Assembly: GCA_023129805.1 (NCBI GenBank)
Contig: JAGMBK010000055.1
Location: 1 to 11,284 of the forward strand
Direction: 5' to 3'
From: Candidatus Zixiibacteriota bacterium
Lineage (GTDB): Bacteria > Zixibacteria > MSB-5A5 > SM1-73
DNA length: 11,284 nt
Shown here: positions 1-6,395 of the stretch, in pieces
Position numbering within the stretch: the first letter of the stretch is position 1
Layout: each line of letters begins with the position of its first letter
The notes under the pieces: model-generated
What the model saw: only the letters and a program-made list of their open reading frames with translations
Told to the model about the DNA's origin: nothing
Databases searched by the model: none
Position numbers and translations under genes: made by a program

Positions 1-25
1 TGAAGGACAAGCCCTGTCCCTACAT
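1..25. repeat. REP-like half element, cut by the window edge
   Basis: A small hairpin (ggaca at 5-9, tgtcc at 15-19, loop agccc) is followed directly by CTAC. Its right part matches the right end of the element at 3166-3251: 14 of 16 bases agree over the stretch ending in CCCTGTCCCTAC. The left part of the element probably lies outside the window. It sits just downstream of the tsaD 3' end. The base pairing is weak on its own; the call rests on similarity to the longer copies. Confidence 0.45.
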
Positions 26-144
26 GAAAACTTCCCCATAAAATGACTTTTTCAACAAGCTCTGAAGATTCGCCCCAGCAGTTCATTCACCTATCGATAA
101 AAGATCTGGTGACATATATAGGACTCTGATGTGATAGGTTGGGA

Positions 145-1155
145 TCACTCGGCAGAGGTGAGTGGTGCATAGGGGGTGGCGTTAAGATCTAAACCGGATA
201 TTTCACCTCTGGAGATGTGAAAATCCCCAGCCGCCGCAATCATAGCGGCGTTATCCGTGCATAAAATCGGAGATGGATAGAAAACGTCGAGGCGGTTCTT
301 TTCTGCTTCCGCTCGGAGTCTTTCCCGCAGGCGCCTGTTTCTGGCTACTCCTCCGGCCAGCGCGATCTTTTTGGTATGTTTTTTTAAACAGGCTTTGATT
401 CCCTTTTCCACCAGAACTTCCACCACCGCCTCCTGAAAGCTGGCGGCGATGTCGATTCTGTGATTCTTTAGTTGTTCCTCAGACAGCTTGGAAACATAGA
501 TAGCCACCGCAGTCTTCAAGCCGCTGAAGGAGAAATCCAAACTTCCTTCCTCTAAACGAGCTCGGGGAAATCTGAAGAAGTTAGGTTTGCCTTGTGCCGA
601 GACCTTATCGATTATAGGTCCACCGGGATAGCCCAGATTTAAAACCTTGGCCACCTTGTCAAATGCCTCTCCCGCGGCGTCATCCCGGGTCTGCCCCAGA
701 AGCTCGTAGGTGCCCTTCTCGACGACATAAATCAAATTGGTATGACCTCCCGAGATCACCAGACAGACAAAAGGAGGAGAAATCTCCGGATGCTCCAAAA
801 AATCAGCAAAGATGTGTCCCTCTATATGATTTATTCCGATCAAAGGAATATCCAGGGAGTAGGATAGGGCTTTGGCAAAGGATAATCCGATCAAAAGCGA
901 ACCCACCAGACCCGGTCCACAGGTGACCGCAACTCCCTCTATCTTTCTCAAAGAAACTTTGGCTTCATCCAAAGCCGCCCTGATAACCGGAACCATGGTT
1001 CGGATGTGTTCCCGAGAAGCCAACTCTGGAACCACTCCCCCATATCTGTTATGCACCATCTGCGAATAGACCACGTTAGAGAGAATCTCTTTGCCGTCTT
1101 TAACCACGCTGACGGCGGTCTCGTCGCAGGATGTCTCAATCCCTAAAATCAGCAT
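145..1155 (-). CDS. tsaD: tRNA N6-adenosine threonylcarbamoyltransferase TsaD
   Basis: TsaD transfers the threonylcarbamoyl group from threonylcarbamoyl-AMP to A37 of tRNAs reading ANN codons (t6A), working in the cytoplasm with TsaB and TsaE. The 336-residue length is normal for the bacterial family. Visible motifs are the N-terminal ASKHA segment GIETSCDET (5-13), the metal-binding histidines H110 and H114 in NHIEGH, SGGHTN (135-140), GEAFDK (162-167), FSFSGLKTA (208-216), GGVARN (268-273) and the metal-ligand aspartate D301 in CTDNAA. All catalytic features are present, so the gene looks intact. The ATG at 1155 gives the canonical MLILGIETS start, although no strong Shine-Dalgarno sequence precedes it. 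A 415-base spacer separates it from the upstream ybbR-like gene, so it may have its own promoter. tsaB and tsaE are not in the window. The identification is very secure. Confidence 0.98.
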   Translation of the reverse strand: MLILGIETSCDETAVSVVKDGKEILSNVVYSQMVHNRYGGVVPELASREHIRTMVPVIRAALDEAKVSLRKIEGVAVTCGPGLVGSLLIGLSFAKALSYSLDIPLIGINHIEGHIFADFLEHPEISPPFVCLVISGGHTNLIYVVEKGTYELLGQTRDDAAGEAFDKVAKVLNLGYPGGPIIDKVSAQGKPNFFRFPRARLEEGSLDFSFSGLKTAVAIYVSKLSEEQLKNHRIDIAASFQEAVVEVLVEKGIKACLKKHTKKIALAGGVARNRRLRERLRAEAEKNRLDVFYPSPILCTDNAAMIAAAGDFHISRGEISGLDLNATPYAPLTSAE

Positions 1156-1248
1156 ATCGTTTTTAACAAGCTTAATTCATACAAAAATTAGCCTATGACG
1201 GCTTTGTTTGTTCTCTCTTGAAAATCAAGTTCGAGGAGGGGGAAGTCC

Positions 1249-1362
1249 ATGAAATCTTTGCGGCTATTTGTCCGCTTTGTCCAGCACAATCTCAATGGTT
1301 CATACCTGTGGAAAGTTGATCAACCAATGAAAACAAAATATTTTATTTTAATGTTATGTTGA
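1249..1362 (+). CDS. Candidate 37-residue small ORF (doubtful)
   Basis: A plus-strand ORF, divergent from tsaD, begins MKSLRLFVRF and ends at a TGA. What draws attention is a purine-rich GAGGAGGGGG stretch at 1233-1242, six bases before the ATG, which is a better ribosome-binding site than most of the certain genes here have. I recognise no family, membrane segment or motif, and the composition is unremarkable. It is the only candidate gene on the plus strand. It could equally be a chance ORF in a repeat-bearing spacer, so the call is tentative. Confidence 0.18.
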   Translation: MKSLRLFVRFVQHNLNGSYLWKVDQPMKTKYFILMLC

Positions 1363-1400
1363 AGCCACCTTTTCTGGGATCACTGAAAAGGAATTCCACT

Positions 1401-1495
1401 TGTAGGTGCTCGATTTATCGAGCCTATAGAAAGCCCAATCACCGCCTTTGTCCCGCCTCCGGCGGGATAAAAGCGGTATAAATTGGGCAACTACA
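1401..1495. repeat. REP/BIME-like two-hairpin element A
   Basis: The element starts with TGTAG and ends with CTACA. Just inside the left end is a perfect 7-bp stem (gctcgat at 1408-1414, atcgagc at 1417-1423). The right part is a long nested hairpin spanning 1433-1488: gcccaat pairs with attgggc, accgc with gcggt, and the tip is tcccgcc/ggcggga (1451-1457 with 1461-1467) closed by a three-base loop. The TGTAG plus CTCGAT-hairpin start is shared with the element at 2951-3055. The ends have the GTAG...CTAC arrangement of paired REP sequences. It lies downstream of the ybbR-like gene. Confidence 0.6.
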
Positions 1496-1570
1496 GTTAA
1501 ATTCACTAAATATGTTTGTGGACATAACAGTCAGATTCAAGGTTTTTGAACATTCATCATCCACTCCAGC

Positions 1571-2497
1571 CTATTTTATTAATACCTCAACGGAGTCTGG
1601 TTCGACCTTTTGCAACTCAACTTTTGCTGATAATTTAACCATGACGGGAAGCTTCACCGTCTCATTTCTCTTGACCTTGGCACAGTCGACGGTTACCTTT
1701 ATCTTATCGGGACTCATCTGGGTTACCACACTCTCTGCACCGGAGATGGTCACATCTATGCTATCCGGTTCAAGCATGATTTCCCTGCGCTTGGGGACAT
1801 TAATCAATCCCACCGGCAGATTGAAGATTTTTCTCTCCACAGTTTTTTCAATATTCTGTGAGAAATTTATCGCCTGCGGGGAAAGGCTGAGATTATAACC
1901 TTCAGGTAGCACCAGATCAATCTGATCAGAGATGGGCTCTTCAGCATCCTCAATTACTTTTTCCTGGGTATGAATCATCTTAAGACCCCTTACCCACATT
2001 CTTGGGCCAGAAATTTCCACCGATTTAGGATCATAATGCAGGTCCCCCACCTGTTCAAATCCCTCCGCTGGCAATATTCTGATATTGAGTTGAACCTTCA
2101 CCTTTTTTTCCATGGGGTAATCCAGCCTTATCTTTAAGTTCTCAGGAGAGAGAATGTCGGCCGCCCTCAACTCCAGTCCTTCTGGAATGGGTATCTGTTC
2201 GGGTTTTATGTCATATTTTGTTTCTCCCCTCTTGAATTCTTGGGCATCTATCTTGAGGCTTTTTTTCTCTGCTAAAAGGAGTTTTAGAAGCTCCTTTCCT
2301 TTGCCCCGGATTTTTACGGCAATTTGCTCAGGTATCTTTTCGGCCAGGACCAGACGCTCAGGGATATTGAAGATCTCTAAAGGAAAAGTGTCGGTATGTT
2401 CATACACCTTGTCGGTGGCAACATGGAACCACAAAAACAAAGCCATGACAAGGGCTACCAGCTTGAACCAGAAATTTTGGAATATGATTCGCCACAT
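1571..2497 (-). CDS. YbbR/CdaR-like membrane-anchored protein
   Basis: This 308-residue protein has one N-terminal transmembrane segment (about 10-26, following NFWFKLVAL) and then about three beta-rich YbbR-type repeats, roughly 33-125, 131-215 and 221-306. The repeats end in the signature pattern seen at DPKSVEISGP (156-165), EPDSIDVTISG (243-253) and the C-terminal EPDSVEVLIK (299-308). In bacteria that make c-di-AMP, proteins of this type (CdaR) are membrane partners of the cyclase CdaA and modulate its activity outside the membrane. That role is known for Firmicutes and only inferred here, because no cdaA or glmM is next to it. The gene starts 81 bases after the zinc-ribbon gene and is probably cotranscribed with it. 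The ATG is favoured because an in-frame stop lies four codons upstream; the ribosome-binding site is weak. The family call is firm, the function is not. Confidence 0.88.
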   Translation of the reverse strand: MWRIIFQNFWFKLVALVMALFLWFHVATDKVYEHTDTFPLEIFNIPERLVLAEKIPEQIAVKIRGKGKELLKLLLAEKKSLKIDAQEFKRGETKYDIKPEQIPIPEGLELRAADILSPENLKIRLDYPMEKKVKVQLNIRILPAEGFEQVGDLHYDPKSVEISGPRMWVRGLKMIHTQEKVIEDAEEPISDQIDLVLPEGYNLSLSPQAINFSQNIEKTVERKIFNLPVGLINVPKRREIMLEPDSIDVTISGAESVVTQMSPDKIKVTVDCAKVKRNETVKLPVMVKLSAKVELQKVEPDSVEVLIK

Positions 2498-2578
2498 GAT
2501 CCGTTTACGTTAAGATGAGAACAGACGAAGCGCAGATCGTTTTTAAACTATTTTCTTAGAAAGTCAGGTTAAGGATCC

Positions 2579-2770
2579 TTACTTATCAGAATGCCCAATC
2601 GGCTTGCCAAAGCTTATCTCTCCATTGTCTATACGAATAGAGAAACCACATTGGGGATTGGAGCATACCCAAGCTTTGTAGGTGATGGTGGCACCTTCTC
2701 TGCCATAATCTGAAAGAGGTAGAAGCACGCCTGCTTCGCACTTTTTACATTCAGGAAAAGCTTTCTCCAT
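2579..2770 (-). CDS. Small zinc-ribbon protein of unknown function
   Basis: This is a 63-residue protein with two cysteine pairs, C8-X2-C11 and C36-X4-C41, which can form a treble-clef or zinc-ribbon fold binding one zinc ion. Between them is a segment rich in glycine and aromatic residues (LSDYGREGATITYKAW, 19-34), and the second pair sits in VCSNPQCGF. There is no membrane segment, so it is presumably cytoplasmic. It has the best ribosome-binding site in the window (AGGAGGTG, 8 bases before the ATG) and a good upstream promoter, which argues strongly that it is a real expressed gene despite its size. It precedes the ybbR-like gene by 81 bases and is likely the first gene of that transcription unit. 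I do not recognise a named family. A role as a nucleic-acid or protein-binding adaptor would be a guess. Confidence 0.85.
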   Translation of the reverse strand: MEKAFPECKKCEAGVLLPLSDYGREGATITYKAWVCSNPQCGFSIRIDNGEISFGKPIGHSDK

Positions 2771-2778
2771 ACCTTCCG

Positions 2779-2786
2779 CACCTCCT
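2779..2786 (-). promoter_or_regulatory. Strong Shine-Dalgarno of the zinc-ribbon gene
   Basis: On the minus strand the sequence AGGAGGTG, a full match to the anti-Shine-Dalgarno core, lies 8 bases before the ATG at 2770. It fixes the start of the 63-residue zinc-ribbon protein and supports its being translated. Confidence 0.7.
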
Positions 2787-2838
2787 CCCTAAAGAGTACC
2801 TCACATTTTTCTTCGCTGCGCTTCGTCCGTCATAACCT

Positions 2839-2868
2839 TAAATAATGAAAAACTCAAGCCTGTGTCAA
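2839..2868 (-). promoter_or_regulatory. Candidate sigma70-type promoter for zinc-ribbon and ybbR-like genes
   Basis: Read on the minus strand there is a perfect TTGACA -35 box (2863-2868), an 18-base spacer and a TATTTA -10 box (2839-2844). The predicted transcript would start near 2832 and carry a leader of about 60 bases before the zinc-ribbon ATG. The -10 box is imperfect, but the -35 box, the spacing and the position directly upstream of a gene with a strong ribosome-binding site make this the best promoter candidate in the window. The REP-like elements lie just upstream of it. Confidence 0.45.
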
Positions 2869-2950
2869 GGCAAAGATTTTGTTTATTTACGCCCAAACAG
2901 TAAGCTGGGCTACTTTCTTTGTTGTTATTTGCTCCTCTTATTAGGTGTTC

Positions 2951-3055
2951 TGTAGACTCGATAAATCGAGTCTCAAAATTCAGATGAATAGCCTTTAAGC
3001 GGCGATACCCTGCCATCGCCCCAAATTCGGGCGGACACAGAGGTCCGCCCCTACG
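2951..3055. repeat. REP/BIME-like multi-hairpin element B
   Basis: The element starts with TGTAG and ends with CTACG. In order it contains an 8-bp stem (gactcgat at 2955-2962 with atcgagtc at 2965-2972), a short attca/tgaat stem (2978-2989), ggcgat/atcgcc (3001-3020), and a perfect 8-bp stem gggcggac/gtccgccc with a six-base loop (3029-3050). The last stem is followed immediately by CTAC. The first hairpin is shared with the element at 1401-1495, while the last resembles a widespread GTAGGGGC-type repeat of uncultivated bacteria (recalled, not searched). It is located upstream of the zinc-ribbon promoter. Confidence 0.6.
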
Positions 3056-3165
3056 CATGATTCAATGTGGCGTCGCAACTTCAGTTACCCTGAACAAAGA
3101 TGAAATGATGCGCAGAGCTTTTTTCGCAGAACACAACCTTCCTATTTGCTTTGCAGCTTTTGGAT

Positions 3166-3251
3166 CGTAGGGACAGCCCTTGCCCCGACGGGCACGTCCG
3201 TGTAGCTGTCCGCTTGCTACCATACGGACAGGGATAAACCCTGTCCCTACG
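3166..3251. repeat. REP/BIME-like element C with 11-bp terminal inverted repeats
   Basis: An 86-base element is bounded by perfect 11-bp inverted repeats: cgtagggacag at 3166-3176 and ctgtccctacg at 3241-3251. Inside, ggacagc (3171-3177) pairs with gctgtcc (3205-3211) around a small tgccc/gggca stem, and ggacaggg (3226-3233) pairs with ccctgtcc (3239-3246) across the loop ataaa. GTAG stands directly before the first hairpin and CTAC directly after the last. No target-site duplication is visible in the flanks. Related sequence lies at both window edges (1-25 and 11228-11284). Confidence 0.65.
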
Positions 3252-3372
3252 CAGTGCACCCTTCTCATCTTACCCTGCCTCTGGCGAGTGAGGCAAATAT
3301 GCCACCGAAACAAAGGGTGGTAAAAATCATGAAGGCCGTTTTTGCGCTTCTCAAGAAAAGGAAGTGCAGAGT

Positions 3373-3390
3373 GCACTAGCTTGCTGGTGC
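3373..3390. repeat. Short hairpin downstream of thiL
   Basis: gcactag (3373-3379) pairs with ctggtgc (3384-3390), including one T-G wobble, across the loop cttg. It lies about 75 bases beyond the thiL stop codon. There is no adjoining T-run, so it is listed as a structured repeat and not as a terminator. Confidence 0.35.
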
Positions 3391-3404
3391 GGTTTTACCG
3401 AGGC

Positions 3405-3425
3405 GTTCGGGATTGTAACCCGAAC
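3405..3425. repeat. Short perfect hairpin downstream of thiL
   Basis: gttcggg (3405-3411) pairs perfectly with cccgaac (3419-3425) across the seven-base loop attgtaa, with two further G-C pairs beyond one mismatch. It lies about 40 bases beyond the thiL stop. It could help end or stabilise the thiL transcript, but no T-run follows on the minus strand. Confidence 0.4.
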
Positions 3426-3466
3426 ACCGGAACAGAATCAGGATGTCTTCAAAAAGATAGTTCTCA

Positions 3467-4477
3467 TCAAAAATGCACGAACCCTACTTTCCTCAAGTCT
3501 TTCATCCTTCCTGATTTGTGGATCAATTTGACTCCGTCTCTTTTGTCCACCATTTCACCGATAACCGAGATATTCACCTTTGACTTAACTTTCTCAATTT
3601 TGCTCAGGTCTTTTTTGCCGAAGGTGAGTAGAAGTTCATATTCTTCTCCAGAGGAGAGCGCCCAGGACAAGGGCGTTTTGTTCAGAAGAGGCGCAAGCTT
3701 CAAGCATTTAGATGATATGGGTATATTTTGTTCATAGATTAAAGCCCCCAAGTGGCTTTCGTCTGTCAGATGAAAAAGTTCAGAAGAGAGTCCATCACTT
3801 ATATCAATCATGGAGTTTATTTTCAAATTCCTAACCAAAATTCTTGCTTCATTGATACGCGGAAAAGGTTGCATGTGTTTTTTTACCAGGGAAAGCTTCT
3901 GCCGACCATGTTTTTTAAGAAATTCCAAACCCGCCTGAGCTTCTCCTAAGTTTCCGGTAACGCAGATTAAATCCCCCTTTTTTGCTCCGTTCCTTGTGAC
4001 CAGGAATTTTTTCTCTACCTCACCTAAAAGGGCAATGGAGATGAAAAGGTCTTTTGGCACAAGGGTGGTATCCCCTCCGATGATTTTGCAATTATATCTT
4101 CGGGCGATGTTGGATGCACCTTTATAAATTGAGAGCACTTCTTCGACTCGCACAGATTTAGGCAGACCCACGGTAACTAAAGCATATCTGGGCAATCCTC
4201 CCATGGCGGCGATATCGCTTAGGTTTGCCACCATGGCTTTCCATCCGATCTCTTCGAAAGTAAAATATTTTAAGTCAAAATGAATCTTATCTACCAGGGT
4301 ATCAGTTGTAAAAATCAGAAGCCGATCGGGAGATGACCTAATTATCGCGGCATCATCACCAATGTTGACAACCACTTGTTTGTCTTTCGAATAGATTCTC
4401 CTCTTGATCAAGTCGATCAAACCAAATTCCCCGATCTTTTTTAGGTTGGAAGGCGTCTGCTTGTGATCAGACGGCAT
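3467..4477 (-). CDS. thiL: Thiamine-monophosphate kinase ThiL
   Basis: ThiL phosphorylates thiamine monophosphate with ATP to give thiamine diphosphate, the last step of cofactor synthesis, in the cytoplasm. The 336 residues fit the PurM-like kinase family (about 310-340). Motifs in order are GEFGLI (16-21), the metal-binding pair in IGDDAA (39-44), TDT (58-60), NLSDIAAMGG (85-94), GGDTT (134-138), the Walker-like GNLGEA (175-180), IDISDGLSSEL (224-234), SSGEEYELL (275-283) and the conserved C-terminal aromatic end GFVHF (332-336). Nothing is missing. The ATG start places GEFGLI near the N-terminus as usual; the GGGG about 9 bases upstream is a weak ribosome-binding site. No other thiamine genes and no TPP riboswitch are seen nearby, so it stands alone between a membrane protein gene and a repeat island. 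Confidence 0.97.
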   Translation of the reverse strand: MPSDHKQTPSNLKKIGEFGLIDLIKRRIYSKDKQVVVNIGDDAAIIRSSPDRLLIFTTDTLVDKIHFDLKYFTFEEIGWKAMVANLSDIAAMGGLPRYALVTVGLPKSVRVEEVLSIYKGASNIARRYNCKIIGGDTTLVPKDLFISIALLGEVEKKFLVTRNGAKKGDLICVTGNLGEAQAGLEFLKKHGRQKLSLVKKHMQPFPRINEARILVRNLKINSMIDISDGLSSELFHLTDESHLGALIYEQNIPISSKCLKLAPLLNKTPLSWALSSGEEYELLLTFGKKDLSKIEKVKSKVNISVIGEMVDKRDGVKLIHKSGRMKDLRKVGFVHF

Positions 4478-4527
4478 GCTTATTTACCCCATTTAGAAAA
4501 TTCAGAATCTTCGGGCCTATTGAGGTC

Positions 4528-4557
4528 ACCAGAAACTAACTTAAATTAGGTTCTGGT
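4528..4557. repeat. Intergenic hairpin repeat, copy 2 (thiL upstream)
   Basis: Within 4529-4556 a 28-base unit matches the unit at 6309-6336 in 23 of 28 positions. The stem is accagaa/ttctggt, then an A-G mismatch, then ctaa/ttag around a small A/T-rich loop. It occupies the 123-base gap between the membrane protein stop (4601) and the thiL start (4477). There is no T-run on either side, so it is not a standard terminator. Confidence 0.6.
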
Positions 4558-4600
4558 TTGCTTGCGAAAACTTTGCTAATGATACACGGTTTTTGCTACT

Positions 4601-6136
4601 TCACCGTATCCTTTCATAAATCACATATCCTTTACCTTTAAACACCACTGAGTAGTTGACATTAAGCAAACCTTGTAATTTTTCAAACTTTTTGGTCGTA
4701 TCGAAACCAGAAACCCAGGGCTTGTCGGTCCAAATTTGAATGATAAACCGAGGACGGGAAGCATTGAGTCTTTCCAGAAATCGCCTGCGCAAGTTTTGGA
4801 TATACTGGCTGGAGATGTGATGATAGAAATGAAAATCATACACAAAGGGGGTGGCGATTTGAGCCTTGGTGATTAACATGGCGTGAACCGCTCCTCCGGT
4901 CCAATCTAATGGTTGGACCTTGTCTCCCGGCTTCACATACGACTTTAAATATCCTGCGATCTCGTCAACTCTTTCCACCTTCGGCACCTCCCTTAGAACT
5001 CGAATTTGATCCATCAATTTCAGGGGTGTAATGACCCGAAGAAAAATGACCAGCACTATAATAATTATCGGGAAGAATCCTTCAAACTTATTCGATCGTT
5101 TACGTTGTTCCACGAAACAAAGAGAGCTCAACAAAACCACAAAATAGCAAAATATCAGGTAATGATAGGTCCAAAACTTTCCCGCAAACACAGGATAGAT
5201 ACCATAAAGAATCACTAACCCAATTAACAAGCCGACTTGACGTCTTTGGGCGTGGGTGAGGGAAGAGTGAAAAAGGGAGATGAAAGCGCCAATCGCCCCC
5301 GGCATAAGCCATAAGTCGTAAAAACCTAAACTCTGAAATCCCCTAATAAGGTATAGAGTGCGATCAAATCCAAAAAGCGTTTGATGACCCCCTGATAGGC
5401 TACTATAGAGTGGCAGGTAGTTTTTTACCATATCAAAAAAATAGGGCAAGGCGCCAGCCTGCCATAAATAAGCTAACATGGCAATAATTGGTAAAGCAAA
5501 GCCAACCAGCGAGAACAATAAAATTTGAAAAAACTGAGCCGAGGAAGCGTGTTTACCGTTTTCATGTCCCTTGACATCCCATGCTCGATATAAAAGAACT
5601 AAAGGAAAACCCAGTGCTCCCTGTGGCTTGATAGTGGCAGCTAATCCAAAAAGAAAACCGACCATTGAAAACTTTAGCACATCGCTAAATTTTGGAAAAG
5701 AATACGAAACAACCAATGCTGTGCTGACAGGAAGAATTATCAGAAACTCTCTTTGCATAGACATGTAAGGCCCATAACCCAGATACACCAGTCCAAAAAG
5801 AACTGAACTACACCAGGCAACCTTCCAACTTATTTTTTTCAGCCAAAACCAAGTTATAGCTAAAATTCCCCCCAAATAGAGAAGATCGAAACACCTAAAA
5901 CCGAAATCGCCATATCCAAAAAATTTTCCGATAATCAGGTGGATTAAATATGTCCCCGGCATATTGAAATCGAAAAAATCTTGGTACGGGACATAATGGA
6001 AACGATCCATTAAATAGGCAAGATACAACATAATCGGGGGATCATGGACCATCCGCCATTTCAACGACAAGACGGCAACGAGAAAGAGAATTACACTTAA
6101 AGGTATAAAAATGATAAGAAAAACCTTATTGTTCAT
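4601..6136 (-). CDS. GT39-like polytopic membrane protein, probable polyprenyl-phosphate-dependent glycosyltransferase
   Basis: This 511-residue protein has about nine to eleven hydrophobic membrane segments between residues 5 and 370 (for example 5-24, 62-72, 84-98, 108-121, 131-145, 155-182, 203-225, 301-318, 325-341, 354-370), followed by a soluble C-terminal domain (about 385-511). The first extracytoplasmic loop, HDPPIMLYLAYL (31-42) then VPYQDFFDFNMPGTYL (49-64), has the acidic residue and the PYxDFF...P pattern typical of GT-C enzymes of the dolichyl-phosphate-mannose mannosyltransferase type. Such enzymes move a sugar from a lipid-phosphate donor to an envelope glycan or protein. The acceptor and donor cannot be told from sequence, and no other glycan genes are adjacent. 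The start has a fair ribosome-binding site (AGGGG). An alternative is a GT-C-fold protein without transferase activity. Confidence 0.72.
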   Translation of the reverse strand: MNNKVFLIIFIPLSVILFLVAVLSLKWRMVHDPPIMLYLAYLMDRFHYVPYQDFFDFNMPGTYLIHLIIGKFFGYGDFGFRCFDLLYLGGILAITWFWLKKISWKVAWCSSVLFGLVYLGYGPYMSMQREFLIILPVSTALVVSYSFPKFSDVLKFSMVGFLFGLAATIKPQGALGFPLVLLYRAWDVKGHENGKHASSAQFFQILLFSLVGFALPIIAMLAYLWQAGALPYFFDMVKNYLPLYSSLSGGHQTLFGFDRTLYLIRGFQSLGFYDLWLMPGAIGAFISLFHSSLTHAQRRQVGLLIGLVILYGIYPVFAGKFWTYHYLIFCYFVVLLSSLCFVEQRKRSNKFEGFFPIIIIVLVIFLRVITPLKLMDQIRVLREVPKVERVDEIAGYLKSYVKPGDKVQPLDWTGGAVHAMLITKAQIATPFVYDFHFYHHISSQYIQNLRRRFLERLNASRPRFIIQIWTDKPWVSGFDTTKKFEKLQGLLNVNYSVVFKGKGYVIYERIR

Positions 6137-6228
6137 GGCAACCCCTGTCTGAACAAAGGGACCTGTATGAATCTTTTTACTATAATCATAGGCGAGGTTC
6201 TGACTTTTTTCTTTGTTCCCTCAATCTG

Positions 6229-6273
6229 CTGTTCTTCATGGACGCCCTCGCTTGTGACACAAATGGTAACGGA
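6229..6273 (+). repeat. 45-base direct repeat, copy 1
   Basis: This aligns without gaps to 6351-6395 at 35 of 45 positions, sharing CTGTTC, GCCCTCG and a terminal GGTAACGGA. Its end continues into a perfect 8-bp hairpin, taacggac (6267-6274) with gtccgtta (6280-6287). The two copies flank the hairpin at 6304-6341. Confidence 0.6.
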
Positions 6274-6303
6274 CGAAGTGTCCGTTATCGACCATGACGA
6301 TCA

Positions 6304-6341
6304 TTAAGCCAGCACTTAACTTAAGTTAGGTGCTGGCTTAA
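6304..6341. repeat. Strong intergenic hairpin repeat, copy 1
   Basis: A perfect 12-bp stem (ttaagccagcac at 6304-6315 with gtgctggcttaa at 6330-6341) is extended inward by a T-G pair and four Watson-Crick pairs to a TTAA tip, forming an almost continuous 17-bp hairpin. The inner 28 bases (6309-6336) are shared with the hairpin at 4529-4556. It lies about 120 bases after the propeller gene stop and 167 bases before the GT39-like gene. No T-run follows in either direction. Confidence 0.65.
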
Positions 6342-6350
6342 AAATCTCTC

Positions 6351-6395
6351 CTGTTCGTCACGGATGCCCTCGTCCGTGGCGGAAAAGGTAACGGA
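6351..6395 (+). repeat. 45-base direct repeat, copy 2
   Basis: This is the second copy of the unit at 6229-6273 (35 of 45 identical). It leads into an imperfect inverted repeat, ggtaacgga (6387-6395) against tccattacc (about 6433-6441, one mismatch), just downstream of the propeller gene stop at 6461. Confidence 0.6.

Larger units (their letters stand above)
1156..1570. other. Intergenic spacer between ybbR-like gene and tsaD
   Basis: This 415-base spacer contains no convincing gene. It holds a REP-like two-hairpin element (1401-1495), a weak candidate short ORF on the plus strand (1249-1362), and a plain AT-rich stretch immediately upstream of tsaD in which I could not recognise a convincing promoter. 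Neither hairpin is followed by a T-run on either strand, so I do not call a rho-independent terminator. Confidence 0.7.
2771..3466. other. Repeat island and promoter region between thiL and the zinc-ribbon gene
   Basis: This 696-base spacer is the longest non-coding stretch in the window. Reading from thiL toward the zinc-ribbon gene it holds hairpins at 3405-3425 and 3373-3390, smaller stems at 3302-3320 and 3276-3295, the REP-like element at 3166-3251, the REP-like element at 2951-3055, and a sigma70-like promoter at 2839-2868. Open frames of 85 and 104 codons run through it on the minus strand, but they are made of the palindromes themselves and are not called as genes. Confidence 0.75.

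Noticed and set aside
2801..3058. 85-codon minus-strand ORF
   Set aside because: It runs through the REP-like element at 2951-3055 and the promoter of the zinc-ribbon gene. It has no family resemblance, and its N-terminal part is a translation of the palindromes.
3062..3376. 104-codon minus-strand ORF after thiL
   Set aside because: It is largely a translation of the inverted-repeat element at 3166-3251 and smaller hairpins, with no good ribosome-binding site and no recognisable domain.
2951..3425. CRISPR array
   Set aside because: The repeats are palindromes of different sequence and spacing, not identical direct repeats with uniform spacers, and there are no cas genes.
4478..4600. TPP riboswitch upstream of thiL
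   Set aside because: I looked for the conserved CUGAGA and ACCUGA-type elements on the minus strand and did not see them. The spacer holds only the hairpin repeat.
6205..6240. Resemblance of this stretch to the 3' end of the propeller gene (about 6462-6485), as if a duplicated gene tail
   Set aside because: Only about 16-20 bases around TTCCCT-AATCTG match and no further propeller coding sequence continues upstream, so chance or a small repeat is as likely as a gene remnant.
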